Positions 27,423 to 36,359 of a stretch of 64,000 nucleotides of DNA are shown here, in pieces. Made by a program: the position numbers and the translations under genes. Position 1 is the first letter of the stretch. Each line of letters opens with the position of its first letter. Source of the stretch: Brevibacillus sp051967035 (GTDB lineage Bacteria; Bacillota; Bacilli; Brevibacillales; Brevibacillaceae); assembly GCF_051967035.1 (NCBI RefSeq), contig NZ_JBQCKK010000014.1, forward strand, positions 51,358 to 115,357, read 5' to 3'. The notes below the pieces were generated by a model, which saw nothing but the letters and a program-made list of their open reading frames with translations, did no database searches and had not been told where the DNA came from.

Positions 27423-27929
27423 TTAGCGATTCAGTTCGCGCACGACGTGCCCCAGTTCAGGCACAATCAGCCGATTCATCGCGAGCTTGACCGCTCCTGT
27501 CGAGCCAGGCGTGGAAAAGATCATTTTTCCCCCTCTGGTGCCCGCCACAGCGCGGCTGAGCATGGCCGCCGAACCGATGTCCTCGGTATAGCTCAGCATC
27601 CGAAACAGCTCGCCGAAGCCGGGCATTTCCTTTTCCAGCAAACCGGAGACGGCTTCAAACGTGTTGTCTCGCGGCGAGATGCCTGTCCCGCCGTTAAGCA
27701 GGATGACTTGCACCTCCGGATGCGCGATTCCCGCTTCAATCGCCGCGATCACCTCGGCCGGCTCGTCCTTGACGATCTGGTAGAGGGCCACGCGATGCCC
27801 TGCCTCGATGACGAGTTGCTTCATTAATTGTCCGCTCTTATCCGTCTCTTCGGTTCGCGTGTCGGAAACGGTAATGACCATGCACGTCACCTGCTTCGGT
27901 GACAGCGCCTTGTGCTCCTGGGTGCTCAT
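27423..27929 (-). CDS. moaB: Molybdenum cofactor biosynthesis protein MoaB
   Basis: A 168-residue MoCF-domain protein that adenylylates molybdopterin or binds it during cofactor assembly. The family signatures GGTGISPRDNTFEAV (about residues 80-95) and the C-terminal FSTPGSTGAVKLAMNRLIVPELGH are visible. RBS AGAGAGG precedes ATG. MoaA is in the same window at 39829 but not in the same operon. The gene is divergent from a MocR regulator. Confidence 0.93.
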   Translation of the reverse strand: MSTQEHKALSPKQVTCMVITVSDTRTEETDKSGQLMKQLVIEAGHRVALYQIVKDEPAEVIAAIEAGIAHPEVQVILLNGGTGISPRDNTFEAVSGLLEKEMPGFGELFRMLSYTEDIGSAAMLSRAVAGTRGGKMIFSTPGSTGAVKLAMNRLIVPELGHVVRELNR

Positions 27930-28107
27930 TTCGCGATTTCCCTCTCTTCCTGCTGGCTTCTTTCTCTCATTCTACCATTTTCCCTCGGCAAGGTACTTGC
28001 CAACCATCCTTTTGCAACGATTTCTTCCCTTCTTCTACCCCAGACGACGCTGTTTTCGATATAATGCTGGTGACAGTTACTTTTGACAGACAAGGAGGCG
28101 TACCCGG

Positions 28108-29550
28108 ATGGCAGAACGCCCGTTTTTTTCGTTTCATTTTCACAAACAATCCCACACGCCGATTTATGTGCAGCTAGCCGATCAACTGAAAACGGCTATT
28201 CTGCGCGGGGCCTTTCTTGTAGACGGACAACAATTGATCTCGCTTCGGGACATGAAAACGGTCAGCGGCTGCTCGCTGGAAACCGTGAAAAAAGCGTACG
28301 ACCATCTCGCCCTGGAAGGCTGGCTGGAGGCCGTTCACGGCAAAGGCTACTACCTGACGACGCTCGCCAAGGAAGCGCGTCTGGAAAGCCGCTTGCCCCT
28401 GACCGACATCCCGATCGCCTCGCTGGCTGACTCCTCGCCCCGCCCTGGCGAAGAACTGGTCAATCGGCTGCGCGGCGCGTTTTACGAGAGCTTGACCGTT
28501 CTGGACGAACCTTCTGCCCAGAAGAAGATCAGACGGACTCAAGCCGCCAAAGTTTTTGCCGATCACCTGCATCGACGGGGCTTGCCGCATGCGCCGGAAC
28601 GCGTGCTGTTGTTCAACCGCAGCACCAGCGGCTTTGCTTTTCTCGCGCAGCGCGTCATGAATCCGCGCGATGTCGTCTACGTAGAGGAATACAGCTATCC
28701 TGTCTTTTTGCGCCTGCTCAGCCAGTGCGGGATTACCGTCCGCCCCATCCGCCTGGATGAACAAGGAATCAGCATCGAAGCGCTGGATGCGGAACAGGAA
28801 CACTATCCGGCCAACTGGCTGTTAATCAATCCGCATTACCATTTCCCGACAGGCATCAGCTACTCGCCCAAGCGCAAGGAGGAGCTACTCGCCTGGGCCG
28901 AGCGCCACAGCGTGCGTATCGTGGAAAACGACCACTACGGCGACCTCTGGTTCGAGGAGCCGAGCCAGCCGCTCTACGAGATGGCTGTGCAGCAAAAAAG
29001 CCTCGTCGAGGTGTACTACCTGCACTCGCTGTCGAAAACATTGGCGCGCGATCTCCAGCTAGGGGTTCTGATGCTCCCTTCCCATTTTGCCGAAGAGGAG
29101 TTGGAACGCTACCGCCAGATTGTCTCCATGACGGGAGCGGAGCCGTCCCTGCTGGTCGTCGAGGCAGCGGTGCGCCTCCTCGACGATCCCTGGTTTTCCG
29201 AGGTGTATTTGGCAGATCGCCGCGCCTTGTTTCAATCCCGGTTTTTGCGGCTGTGGAAGGAAAAGCACCAGGCGCTCCCTGCCCACGCGCGCATGTATCC
29301 GATCACGGGCGGGCTTAATACGTGGATCGAATGGGGCACGCCGACGGCCCATGCGACCGAGCAGGAAGAACGAGTCGTCGCCATCCTGCGCGAGGAAGGA
29401 CTGGAGTTGACCTGCGGCCATGCGTTCCGCGTAGCCGACGAGCCTGCCGACACGAAGCGCCGTCCGGCTGTGCGCTTTCCGCTCGCCCCTCTGGAGGAAC
29501 GAGAGCTGAAGCATTGGCTGTATCGTTTGGGAGCCGCTCTGCTGCGGTAA
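28108..29550 (+). CDS. MocR-type (GntR HTH + aminotransferase) transcription factor
   Basis: A 480-residue fusion. Residues 15-85 are a GntR-type winged HTH (HTPIYVQLADQLKTAILRGA, SLETVKKAYDHLALEGW). Residues about 120-475 are a fold-type I aminotransferase domain with D275 (VENDHYGD) and the PLP lysine K310 in HSLSKTLAR. MocR proteins sense PLP or an amino acid aldimine and control vitamin B6, GABA or other amino-acid genes. The target here is unknown; it could act on the divergent moaB intergenic. RBS CAAGGAGG precedes ATG. A TATAAT at 28061 has no good -35. Confidence 0.9.
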   Translation: MAERPFFSFHFHKQSHTPIYVQLADQLKTAILRGAFLVDGQQLISLRDMKTVSGCSLETVKKAYDHLALEGWLEAVHGKGYYLTTLAKEARLESRLPLTDIPIASLADSSPRPGEELVNRLRGAFYESLTVLDEPSAQKKIRRTQAAKVFADHLHRRGLPHAPERVLLFNRSTSGFAFLAQRVMNPRDVVYVEEYSYPVFLRLLSQCGITVRPIRLDEQGISIEALDAEQEHYPANWLLINPHYHFPTGISYSPKRKEELLAWAERHSVRIVENDHYGDLWFEEPSQPLYEMAVQQKSLVEVYYLHSLSKTLARDLQLGVLMLPSHFAEEELERYRQIVSMTGAEPSLLVVEAAVRLLDDPWFSEVYLADRRALFQSRFLRLWKEKHQALPAHARMYPITGGLNTWIEWGTPTAHATEQEERVVAILREEGLELTCGHAFRVADEPADTKRRPAVRFPLAPLEERELKHWLYRLGAALLR

Positions 29551-29646
29551 TCGTTTCGGGGCCAGACGGTACGCCCGGATGCCCAAGCGAAAGCAGAAGG
29601 CGTATGTTTGCTCGCCAACTGGCACAATCACCTCCGCTGAACAGAC

Positions 29647-29692
29647 GAAAACCCTGCCGCTGTCCATCTGGACGCTGCGGCAGGGTTCTTTC
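29647..29692 (-). terminator. Terminator of the ilv-leu operon
   Basis: AACCCTGCCGC pairs with GCGGCAGGGTT around a GTCC-containing loop. T runs occur on both strands, so it may also serve the convergent MocR gene. Confidence 0.85.
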
Positions 29693-29699
29693 TGTTTGT

Positions 29700-30797
29700 T
29701 TACTGCGGTTGCCATTGTTTGGACAGCTCGTCGCGCACGAGTTGGCCCATGGCTACCGTGCCAATCGCCTGGCTCGGGTCTGCCGCGATATCGCCTGTGC
29801 GATGTCCGGCTTCGAGGACGGACCAGACGGCGTTTTCTACTGCCGCGGCAGCCTCATCCATGCCGAGCGAGAGGCGGAGCATCATCGCCACAGAAAGGAT
29901 CGTGGCCAGCGGATTGGCAATGCCTTTTCCGGCGATGTCAGGAGCGGAGCCGTGCACCGGTTCGTACAGCCCGAAGCTGCCCGCTGCCAGGCTTGCCGAG
30001 GCCAGCATGCCGATCGAGCCTGTCAGCATTGCGGCCTGGTCGCTCAAAATGTCCCCGAACATGTTCTCCGTCACGATGACGTCAAACTGCTTGGGAGCGC
30101 GCACGAGCTGCATCGCGCAAGAATCGACCAACTGGTGGGACAGCTCGACATCCGGGTAGTCGGCCGCTACCCGCTCAGCTACCTTGCGCCAGAGGCGGGA
30201 GCTTTCCAGCACGTTGGCCTTATCGACAGACACGAGACGCTTTTTTCGTTTGCGCGCAATCTCAAAGCCTACCCGGATAATCCGCTCGACTTCCGCTTCA
30301 TGATAGATGCACTGGTCTTCGGCCACTTCACCGTGTGGGCCGTCGTAGCGTTTTTTCTCCCCGAAATAAATCCCTCCGGTCAACTCGCGCACGACGATCA
30401 AATCGACCCCGGACACCACTTCCGGCTTGAGCGACGAAGCATCGACGAGCGAGCTGTGCATGGTCGCCGGACGAATGTTGGCAAACAGCCCAAGCTCCTT
30501 GCGAATGCCCAGAAGCCCTGTTTCCGGGCGAAGGTGCCCCGGATTTTGATCCCACTTCGGTCCGCCGACGGCACCAAGCAGCACGGCGTCGGCTTGCTTC
30601 GCCAATTGGACGGTTTTTTCCGGCAGCGGAGTGCCATCCGTGTCGATGGCGATTCCGCCGATCCGGCCTTCCTCACACGTAAAGGTGACGCCTTCCCGCT
30701 CTCCGACAAGCTGAAGGACTTTGACTGCTTCCTGCATGATCTCCGGTCCGATGCCGTCACCAGGCAGGACGGCAATGCGATAGTTTTTCTTCCTCAT
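29700..30797 (-). CDS. leuB: 3-isopropylmalate dehydrogenase
   Basis: A 365-residue NAD-dependent decarboxylating dehydrogenase of leucine synthesis. Typical elements: N-terminal LPGDGIGPEIM, substrate loop RPETGLLGIRKELGLFANIRP, metal site VTENMFGDILSDQAAM, and C-terminal HGSAPDIAGKGIANPLA. It follows leuA by 46 bp as the final gene before a terminator; leuC and leuD, which usually follow in Bacillales, are not here. Confidence 0.97.
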   Translation of the reverse strand: MRKKNYRIAVLPGDGIGPEIMQEAVKVLQLVGEREGVTFTCEEGRIGGIAIDTDGTPLPEKTVQLAKQADAVLLGAVGGPKWDQNPGHLRPETGLLGIRKELGLFANIRPATMHSSLVDASSLKPEVVSGVDLIVVRELTGGIYFGEKKRYDGPHGEVAEDQCIYHEAEVERIIRVGFEIARKRKKRLVSVDKANVLESSRLWRKVAERVAADYPDVELSHQLVDSCAMQLVRAPKQFDVIVTENMFGDILSDQAAMLTGSIGMLASASLAAGSFGLYEPVHGSAPDIAGKGIANPLATILSVAMMLRLSLGMDEAAAAVENAVWSVLEAGHRTGDIAADPSQAIGTVAMGQLVRDELSKQWQPQ

Positions 30798-30843
30798 CGT
30801 TTATCCCGCTTTTCTTTTCTGGAATGGTTTTCGTTCCTTACCT

Positions 30844-32379
30844 CTAGTTCGCAGCAACTGGCACGGACTCCCCGCGGCGCTCCAAAATTTTGTTGACGGC
30901 GCGCACATAGGCGATTGCGCTCGCTTCCAGGACGTCTGTGCTGACGCCGCGGCCCGTGACGGTCATCTCGCCTTGCTGGAGGCGGACGAACACTTCGCCG
31001 AGCGCGTCCTGTCCATGCGTAACCGAGAGAATTTTGTAATCGGTCAAGATGACTTCTTCCCCTGTGGCCCGGTCAATCGCCTTGTAGATCGCGTCGACGG
31101 ACCCATTGCCAATCGCCGCTTCCTCGACCACCGAGTCGTCAGCCCGTTTCAGGCGAACGCTTGCGGTCGGCACGGAAATATTGCCGTAGGAGAGCTGCAC
31201 CGATTCGAGTTGGAACGCTTCCGCGCCACGCACGATTTTCGTATCGATCAGGGCGAGAATATCGTCGTCCGTAATTTCTTTTTTCTTGTCACACAACGAC
31301 TTGAACGCTGCAAATGCCGCATTGACTTCCGCTTGGTCGAGGTGGTAACCCAGTTCCACCAGCTTTTCCTTGAACGCATGGCGGCCCGAGTGCTTCCCGA
31401 GAACCAGTTTGTTTGACTTGAAGCCGACCGACTCCGGACGAATGATTTCGTAGGTGGTGACTTCCTTCAAGACGCCATCCTGGTGAATACCGGATTCGTG
31501 GGCAAAAGCGTTCGCCCCCACGACGGCTTTGTTGCCCGGTACGATCATTCCGGTCAACCGACTCACAAGCTGGCTGGTCCGCGCGATTTCCTTCAGATGC
31601 AGCTTGGTTGTCGCCTGATAGTAGTCTTTGCGGGTCTCCAGGGCGAGCGCCACTTCCTCCAGCGCCGCGTTCCCTGCACGTTCGCCGATCCCGTTGATCG
31701 TGCCCTCCACCTGGGTAGCTCCCGCCTCCACCGCAGCCAGGCTGTTCGCCACGGCCATGCCCAGGTCATCGTGGCAATGACAGCTCAGGCGAATTCCTTC
31801 TGTCGCTGGCACGCGTTTTTTCAGCTCGCGGAAAATGTTGCCGTACTGGTAAGGCGTCATGTAGCCGACGGTATCGGGAATATTCACCGTTGTCGCACCC
31901 GCCTTGATGACCGCCTCCACTACCTCGGCCAAAAAGTCGATCTCTGTCCGTGCCGCATCCTCTGCGGAAAACTGTACTTCCGTGAAGTATTTTTTCGCAT
32001 AGGTGACCGCCTCCACCGCGCGCTCAAGGACTTGCTCCTTGCTCATGTTCAGTTTGTACTGGCGATGGATGGGAGACGTGGCCAGAAAGACGTGGAGTGA
32101 GGCATTTTGGGCGTTGCGCAGCGCTTCGTACGCCTTATCCATGTCGTCTTTGACGGCACGTGCGAGACTGACGATGGTGGAGTTTTTCACCCGCTTCGCC
32201 ACTTCGGCCACAGACTTTTGGTCGCCGGGGGAAGCTGCTGCAAAACCGGCCTCGATCCTGGTTACGCCCAGCTTTTCCAGTTGAAGCGCGATCTCTACCT
32301 TTTCATTCGTGCTGATGTTGACGCCCGGAGACTGCTCTCCATCGCGTAAGGTCGTATCAAAAATTTCAATGATTCGCAT
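30844..32379 (-). CDS. leuA: 2-isopropylmalate synthase
   Basis: A 511-residue enzyme condensing acetyl-CoA with 2-oxoisovalerate, the first step of leucine synthesis. The catalytic start DTTLRDGEQSPGV is at residues 8-20, the metal HxH in LSCHCHDDLGMAV, and GIGERAGNA later. The C-terminal 110 residues are the LeuA regulatory dimer domain that binds leucine for feedback inhibition. RBS GAGGGG precedes ATG; 52 bp after ilvC. Confidence 0.97.
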   Translation of the reverse strand: MRIIEIFDTTLRDGEQSPGVNISTNEKVEIALQLEKLGVTRIEAGFAAASPGDQKSVAEVAKRVKNSTIVSLARAVKDDMDKAYEALRNAQNASLHVFLATSPIHRQYKLNMSKEQVLERAVEAVTYAKKYFTEVQFSAEDAARTEIDFLAEVVEAVIKAGATTVNIPDTVGYMTPYQYGNIFRELKKRVPATEGIRLSCHCHDDLGMAVANSLAAVEAGATQVEGTINGIGERAGNAALEEVALALETRKDYYQATTKLHLKEIARTSQLVSRLTGMIVPGNKAVVGANAFAHESGIHQDGVLKEVTTYEIIRPESVGFKSNKLVLGKHSGRHAFKEKLVELGYHLDQAEVNAAFAAFKSLCDKKKEITDDDILALIDTKIVRGAEAFQLESVQLSYGNISVPTASVRLKRADDSVVEEAAIGNGSVDAIYKAIDRATGEEVILTDYKILSVTHGQDALGEVFVRLQQGEMTVTGRGVSTDVLEASAIAYVRAVNKILERRGESVPVAAN

Positions 32380-32431
32380 GAACGTTCCCCTCCACTTTTT
32401 CCTGCATGGGTATGTCTCTTTCTACAGGTCC

Positions 32432-33454
32432 TTATTGACCGATTTTCGCTTCCTCTTTTTTCGTTTCCTTGTTCAGCCAAGACATCATGCCGCGCAGCTG
32501 CCGGCCGACTACCTCGATGCCGTGTTCCGCCTCCAGACGGCGACGGGACGTAAAGCCAGGGCGGTTCGCCTGGTTTTCCAGGATCCAGTTGCGCGCGAAT
32601 GTGCCGTCCTGGATTTCCGCCAGCACCTTTTTCATTTCTTTGCGCGTTTCCTCCGTGATGATGCGGCGTCCTGTGCTGTAGTCGCCGTACTCGGCCGTGT
32701 CACTGATGGAGTCGCGCATGCGAGCCAGGCCTCCTTCGTACATCAGGTCGACGATCAGTTTCAGTTCGTGCAGACACTCGAAGTAAGCGATCTCCGGCGC
32801 GTATCCGGCTTCGACCAGCGTATCGAAGCCCGCTTTGACCAGCTCGCTCGCTCCCCCGCACAACACCGCTTGCTCCCCGAACAGGTCTGTTTCCGTCTCT
32901 TCACGGAACGTCGTTTCGATCACGCCTGCTTTTGTGCAGCCGATTCCGCTGGAGTAGGCCAGCGCGAGGTCTTTGGCATGGCCTGTCGCATCCTGGTAAA
33001 TCGCGATCAGGCCAGGTACGCCAAAGCCTTCCTGGTAGACGCGGCGAACGAGGTGACCCGGGCTTTTCGGAGCGGACATGATGACATCAACGTCTGCTGG
33101 CGGCACGATTTGCGCGTAGTGGATGTTGAATCCGTGGGAGAAGCAGAGCGCTGCACCGGATTTCAGGTACGGTGCAATTTCGTCACGGTATACCTGCGCC
33201 TGGCGTTCGTCTGGCATGAGGATTTGTACGACGTCCGCCCGTCTGGTTGCTTCTGCCACTGTCAACACTTCAAAGCCGTCTTTTGCCGCTGCGTCCCAAG
33301 ACTTTCCTGGGCGCAGACCCACTACTACTTTATAGCCGCTGTCGCGCAGGTTTTGTGCCTGTGCATGGCCCTGGCTGCCGTAGCCGATGATGGCGATTGT
33401 CTTTCCGCGCAATACCTCTTTGTTTACGTCCGCTTCATAATACATTTTCACCAT
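32432..33454 (-). CDS. ilvC: Ketol-acid reductoisomerase (NADP), class I
   Basis: A 340-residue KARI converting acetolactate/acetohydroxybutyrate to dihydroxy acids. The Rossmann motif GYGSQGHAQAQNL is at about residues 24-36, and VGLRPG/KSWD follows; S/R residues in that loop fit NADPH use. The C-terminal knotted domain contains ECLHELKLIVDLMYEGG and SDTAEYGDY metal sites. Length is that of class I enzymes. Third gene in the operon. Confidence 0.97.
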   Translation of the reverse strand: MVKMYYEADVNKEVLRGKTIAIIGYGSQGHAQAQNLRDSGYKVVVGLRPGKSWDAAAKDGFEVLTVAEATRRADVVQILMPDERQAQVYRDEIAPYLKSGAALCFSHGFNIHYAQIVPPADVDVIMSAPKSPGHLVRRVYQEGFGVPGLIAIYQDATGHAKDLALAYSSGIGCTKAGVIETTFREETETDLFGEQAVLCGGASELVKAGFDTLVEAGYAPEIAYFECLHELKLIVDLMYEGGLARMRDSISDTAEYGDYSTGRRIITEETRKEMKKVLAEIQDGTFARNWILENQANRPGFTSRRRLEAEHGIEVVGRQLRGMMSWLNKETKKEEAKIGQ

Positions 33455-33511
33455 GTGTATAGCCTCCCTAAAATTATGTTTAGTTTGAACCGCTATTCTG
33501 AATTTTTCAAT

Positions 33512-34018
33512 TTAAACAGTGGCTACAGCCGCTGTCGGAACAATACTGCGCGCCATCGCCACCGATCCTGTTCTCGTCAGTTCGAGAACCCCGTAGCTTT
33601 GCAAAAGCACAAGCAGCGCGTCGATTTTTTCGGTATCACCCGTGACTTGGACAATCAGCGAGGTCGGAGCCACATCGACGATTGCGGCGCGAAACGGCTC
33701 GACAATCCCGTTCAGCTCGGCCAGCTGGCTCGGCGATGCGTTCACCTTGATAAGCGCCAGTTCCCGGGAAACGTACGGGTTTTCGCTGAGGTTCGTCACC
33801 GAGATGACGTCGATCAGCTTGTGCAGCTGCTTCATCAGCTGTTGAATCTGGCGGTCGTCCGCTCCGGTGGTAATAATCATCCGGGACAGCCCTTGTTCTT
33901 CTGTTCCCCCCACCGTGATGCTGTCGATGTTGTAGCCGCGTTGCCCGAACAAGGTCGCGACTCGGGTCAAAACGCCGGGGTGATCGTTGACGAGTACGGC
34001 AAGCGTATGGGTTTGCAT
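33512..34018 (-). CDS. ilvN: Acetolactate synthase small (regulatory) subunit
   Basis: A 168-residue ACT-domain subunit (residues about 4-80: TLAVLVNDHPGVLTRVATLFGQRGYNIDSI) with a C-terminal ALS_ss_C domain. It activates IlvB and mediates valine feedback. The ATG lies 1 bp after the ilvB stop codon, so the two are translationally linked. It is also called ilvH in Bacillus. Confidence 0.96.
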   Translation of the reverse strand: MQTHTLAVLVNDHPGVLTRVATLFGQRGYNIDSITVGGTEEQGLSRMIITTGADDRQIQQLMKQLHKLIDVISVTNLSENPYVSRELALIKVNASPSQLAELNGIVEPFRAAIVDVAPTSLIVQVTGDTEKIDALLVLLQSYGVLELTRTGSVAMARSIVPTAAVATV

Positions 34019-34019
34019 C

Positions 34020-35756
34020 CTAGTCGTCCCCCAATTCCATTTGATCTAAAGTGTTGCCTGATGCCACCATTGGATACACGTTTTCCTCCTGCGCGACGCG
34101 GAAGTCCACGACGACAGGTCCATCATGGCTGAGCGCTTCCGCCCAAACGGCCTCTGCTTCCTGCAAGGTGGTCGCCCGCAAGCCTTTGACGCCATACGCT
34201 TCCGCCAGCTTGACGAAATCGGGGCTGCACGTCAGGTCGATCTGGCTGTAGCGATTATCGTAGAACAGCTCCTGCCATTGGCGAACCATGCCCAGGCACT
34301 GGTTGTTCACAATCGCGACCTTCACCGGAATGTTGTACTGGCAGACAATCGCCAGTTCCTGGCTGGTCATCTGGAAGCCACCGTCGCCAACGACAGCGAT
34401 CACCGTGCGATCCGGGTGGGCGATCTGTGCGCCAATCGCTGCCGGAAAGCCAAAGCCCATCGTGCCAAGACCGCCGGAAGAGATGAACGAGCGCGGGTGC
34501 TTGAACTTGTAGTATTGCGCGGTCCACATCTGGTGCTGTCCAACGTCTGTCGTGATAATCGCTTCCCCGGCCGTGGAGCTGTACAAAAGCTCAATGACCG
34601 CTTGCGGCTTCAGTACGTTGCCCGCTTTTTTGTACTTGTACGGGTACCGCTTCTGCCATTCCTTCAACTGGCTGATCCACGCTTGGGAATCGCAGGCGCG
34701 GGCAAGCGGAATCGCCTTGGTCAGGGTGCTTTTCACATCGCCCGCCACCGTGACGGCCGTCTCGACGTTTTTCCCCAGCTCGGCCGGATCGATGTCGACG
34801 TGGACGATGCGGGCTTTCGGAGCAAACTCCTTGGTGCGTCCCATCGTGATCCGGTCATCGAAGCGAGCGCCGAGGCCGATGACACAGTCCGCATTGAGCA
34901 GCGCCTGGTTGGCTGTGTAGCTGCCGTGCATGCCCGGCATGGCCAGCGCCAATTCGTGCGTGCCTGGGAACCCGCCCAGCCCCATGAATGTGTTGATAAC
35001 CGGGATGCGCGTCTTCTCGGCAAAAGCGAGCAGCTCCGCCTCGGCTTTTGCGGCGATGATGCCCCCGCCTGCCAAAATGACCGGGCGCTTCGCTTCGCCA
35101 ATCGCGTCAACAAATGCCCGCACCTCTTCGTCCGTCGGAACAAGCGTGTCGCGGTAGCCGCGAATCTCGACCTTGTCCGGGTAGGCGAACGGTGCCTTCG
35201 CGTTGGCCACATCTTTGGGAATGTCGATGAGGACCGGGCCCGGACGACCTGTGGAGGCGATGTAGAACGCTTCCTTCACGATGCGCGGCAGGTCGCGGAC
35301 ATCGCGGACGAAGTAGCTGTGCTTCGTAATCGGGATGGTGATTCCGGTAATGTTCGCTTCCTGGAACGCGTCGGTTCCGATCAGCGACTGGGCTACGTTT
35401 CCGGTGATGCACACCAGCGGAACCGAATCCATCTGGGCTGTCGCAATTCCCGTGACGAGGTTGGTCGCCCCCGGACCGGAAGTGGCGATGCATACGCCCG
35501 GTTTGCCGGTTGCGCGGGCGTACCCGTCTGCTGCGTGGATCGCGCCCTGCTCATGGCGTGTCAGGATATGCTTGAAGTAGCTCCCGTACAAGGAATCGTA
35601 GATTGGAAGCACCGCTCCGCCCGGATAGCCGAAAATGTATTCGACCTGCTCCAGGATCAGACAGCGCAGAAGCGTTTCTGCTCCTGTCACTTCCTCCCCG
35701 AACCGGATCGGTGGAATGCCGTTCTTTTTCTGCAATTCGGCCATTTCAACACTCAT
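34020..35756 (-). CDS. ilvB: Acetolactate synthase large (catalytic) subunit
   Basis: A 578-residue ThDP enzyme making acetolactate, the first step of the branched-chain pathway. The catalytic Glu lies in RHEQGAIHAADGYARATG, the ThDP metal motif is VGDGGFQMTSQELAIV ending in NIPVKVAIVNNQ, and an FAD-type central domain is present. ATG 35756 follows a GAGGAGGAGAGG ribosome site; the longer frame to 35882 would run into the T-box terminator. First gene of ilvB-ilvN-ilvC-leuA-leuB. Confidence 0.97.
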   Translation of the reverse strand: MSVEMAELQKKNGIPPIRFGEEVTGAETLLRCLILEQVEYIFGYPGGAVLPIYDSLYGSYFKHILTRHEQGAIHAADGYARATGKPGVCIATSGPGATNLVTGIATAQMDSVPLVCITGNVAQSLIGTDAFQEANITGITIPITKHSYFVRDVRDLPRIVKEAFYIASTGRPGPVLIDIPKDVANAKAPFAYPDKVEIRGYRDTLVPTDEEVRAFVDAIGEAKRPVILAGGGIIAAKAEAELLAFAEKTRIPVINTFMGLGGFPGTHELALAMPGMHGSYTANQALLNADCVIGLGARFDDRITMGRTKEFAPKARIVHVDIDPAELGKNVETAVTVAGDVKSTLTKAIPLARACDSQAWISQLKEWQKRYPYKYKKAGNVLKPQAVIELLYSSTAGEAIITTDVGQHQMWTAQYYKFKHPRSFISSGGLGTMGFGFPAAIGAQIAHPDRTVIAVVGDGGFQMTSQELAIVCQYNIPVKVAIVNNQCLGMVRQWQELFYDNRYSQIDLTCSPDFVKLAEAYGVKGLRATTLQEAEAVWAEALSHDGPVVVDFRVAQEENVYPMVASGNTLDQMELGDD

Positions 35757-35812
35757 TTTCCTCTCCTCCTCCCACTTCTTACAGCCGCTATAAAAAATAC
35801 CTATGGGCACAT

Positions 35813-36100
35813 AGAAAAACCCTTTCGCCCCGACACGGTTCGATTGCCATGTCTTTTGGGGCGAAAGGGTTCGCGGTACCACCCAACTTCATCGGCGCCT
35901 CGCGGTCAGCCGATCTCAGTCAGTCCCACCAATGGAGACTGTAACACGCTAACGGGTGTCAATCGGTTTTCCCTACTTTTTGCACAGGGCAAATTTCAGC
36001 AAAACAGCTCGGAGGTGAGCAGTGCAGCGTACCCTATGCCCGCTTCTCAGCAACCGGGGCTCTCTGTAAAAGGGGAGACGCGCACCATCCTCGTCATAGC
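35813..36100 (-). promoter_or_regulatory. T-box leader of the ilv-leu operon, specifier CUC (Leu)
   Basis: The T-box core GGGTGGTACCGCG is at 35884-35872 (minus strand). A long terminator hairpin with stem CCCTTTCGCCCC / GGGGCGAAAGGG and T run spans 35871-35813. In stem I, GAGG pairs with CCTC next to CTC-A, placing the specifier CTC at 36019-36017. Leucine starvation (uncharged tRNA-Leu) should relieve termination. Pairing was done by eye. Confidence 0.9.
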
Positions 36101-36105
36101 CTGCT

Positions 36106-36145
36106 ATTATAGCAATATTTCCAATATTGTTTTTGTCAGAAAATA
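36106..36145 (-). promoter_or_regulatory. ilv-leu promoter with overlapping dyad and CodY-like box
   Basis: An extended -10 (TGCTATAAT, with TATAAT at 36111-36106) lacks a good -35. Directly upstream is the perfect dyad CAATATT-TCC-AATATTG (36113-36129). Next to it, TATTTTCTGACAAAA (36145-36131, minus) matches the CodY consensus AATTTTCWGAAAATT at 11 of 15 positions. CodY control of ilv-leu is established in B. subtilis; its action here is inferred. Confidence 0.55.
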
Positions 36146-36359
36146 AGGGTTACGTCTGATTATAGTCAGGCACTTTGGGGGTGTCAACGAAAACAAAAAG
36201 ATTTTTCCATACTTTTGTCCGAACGAATGCTCAGTAGAAAAGCGCGAAACGGCGCGGTTTTTGCATGTAAGCGAATACATTTTTTCGCCGGCTTGTCCTC
36301 CTTTTCGGACAAGGAAACGGACCGGCAATGCCCGCCCTTCCTTTTTTGCGCGAACGGTT
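36146..36359. other. Intergenic stretch between sat and the ilv promoter
   Basis: No gene was recognised. A GC-rich hairpin spans 36287-36326 (GCCGG and CTTGTCC pair with GGACAAG and CCGGC) but lacks a T run on either strand next to the stem, so I do not call it a terminator. It lies in the 3' trailer of the cysH-sat transcript. Confidence 0.4.

Noticed and set aside
29322..30896. A 524-codon open frame across the MocR 3' end and opposite leuB
   Set aside because: No recognisable domain, crosses a terminator, and is antisense to leuB, whose motifs are complete.
36287..36326. GC-rich hairpin downstream of sat
   Set aside because: No T run follows on either strand, so it does not qualify as an intrinsic terminator; role unknown.
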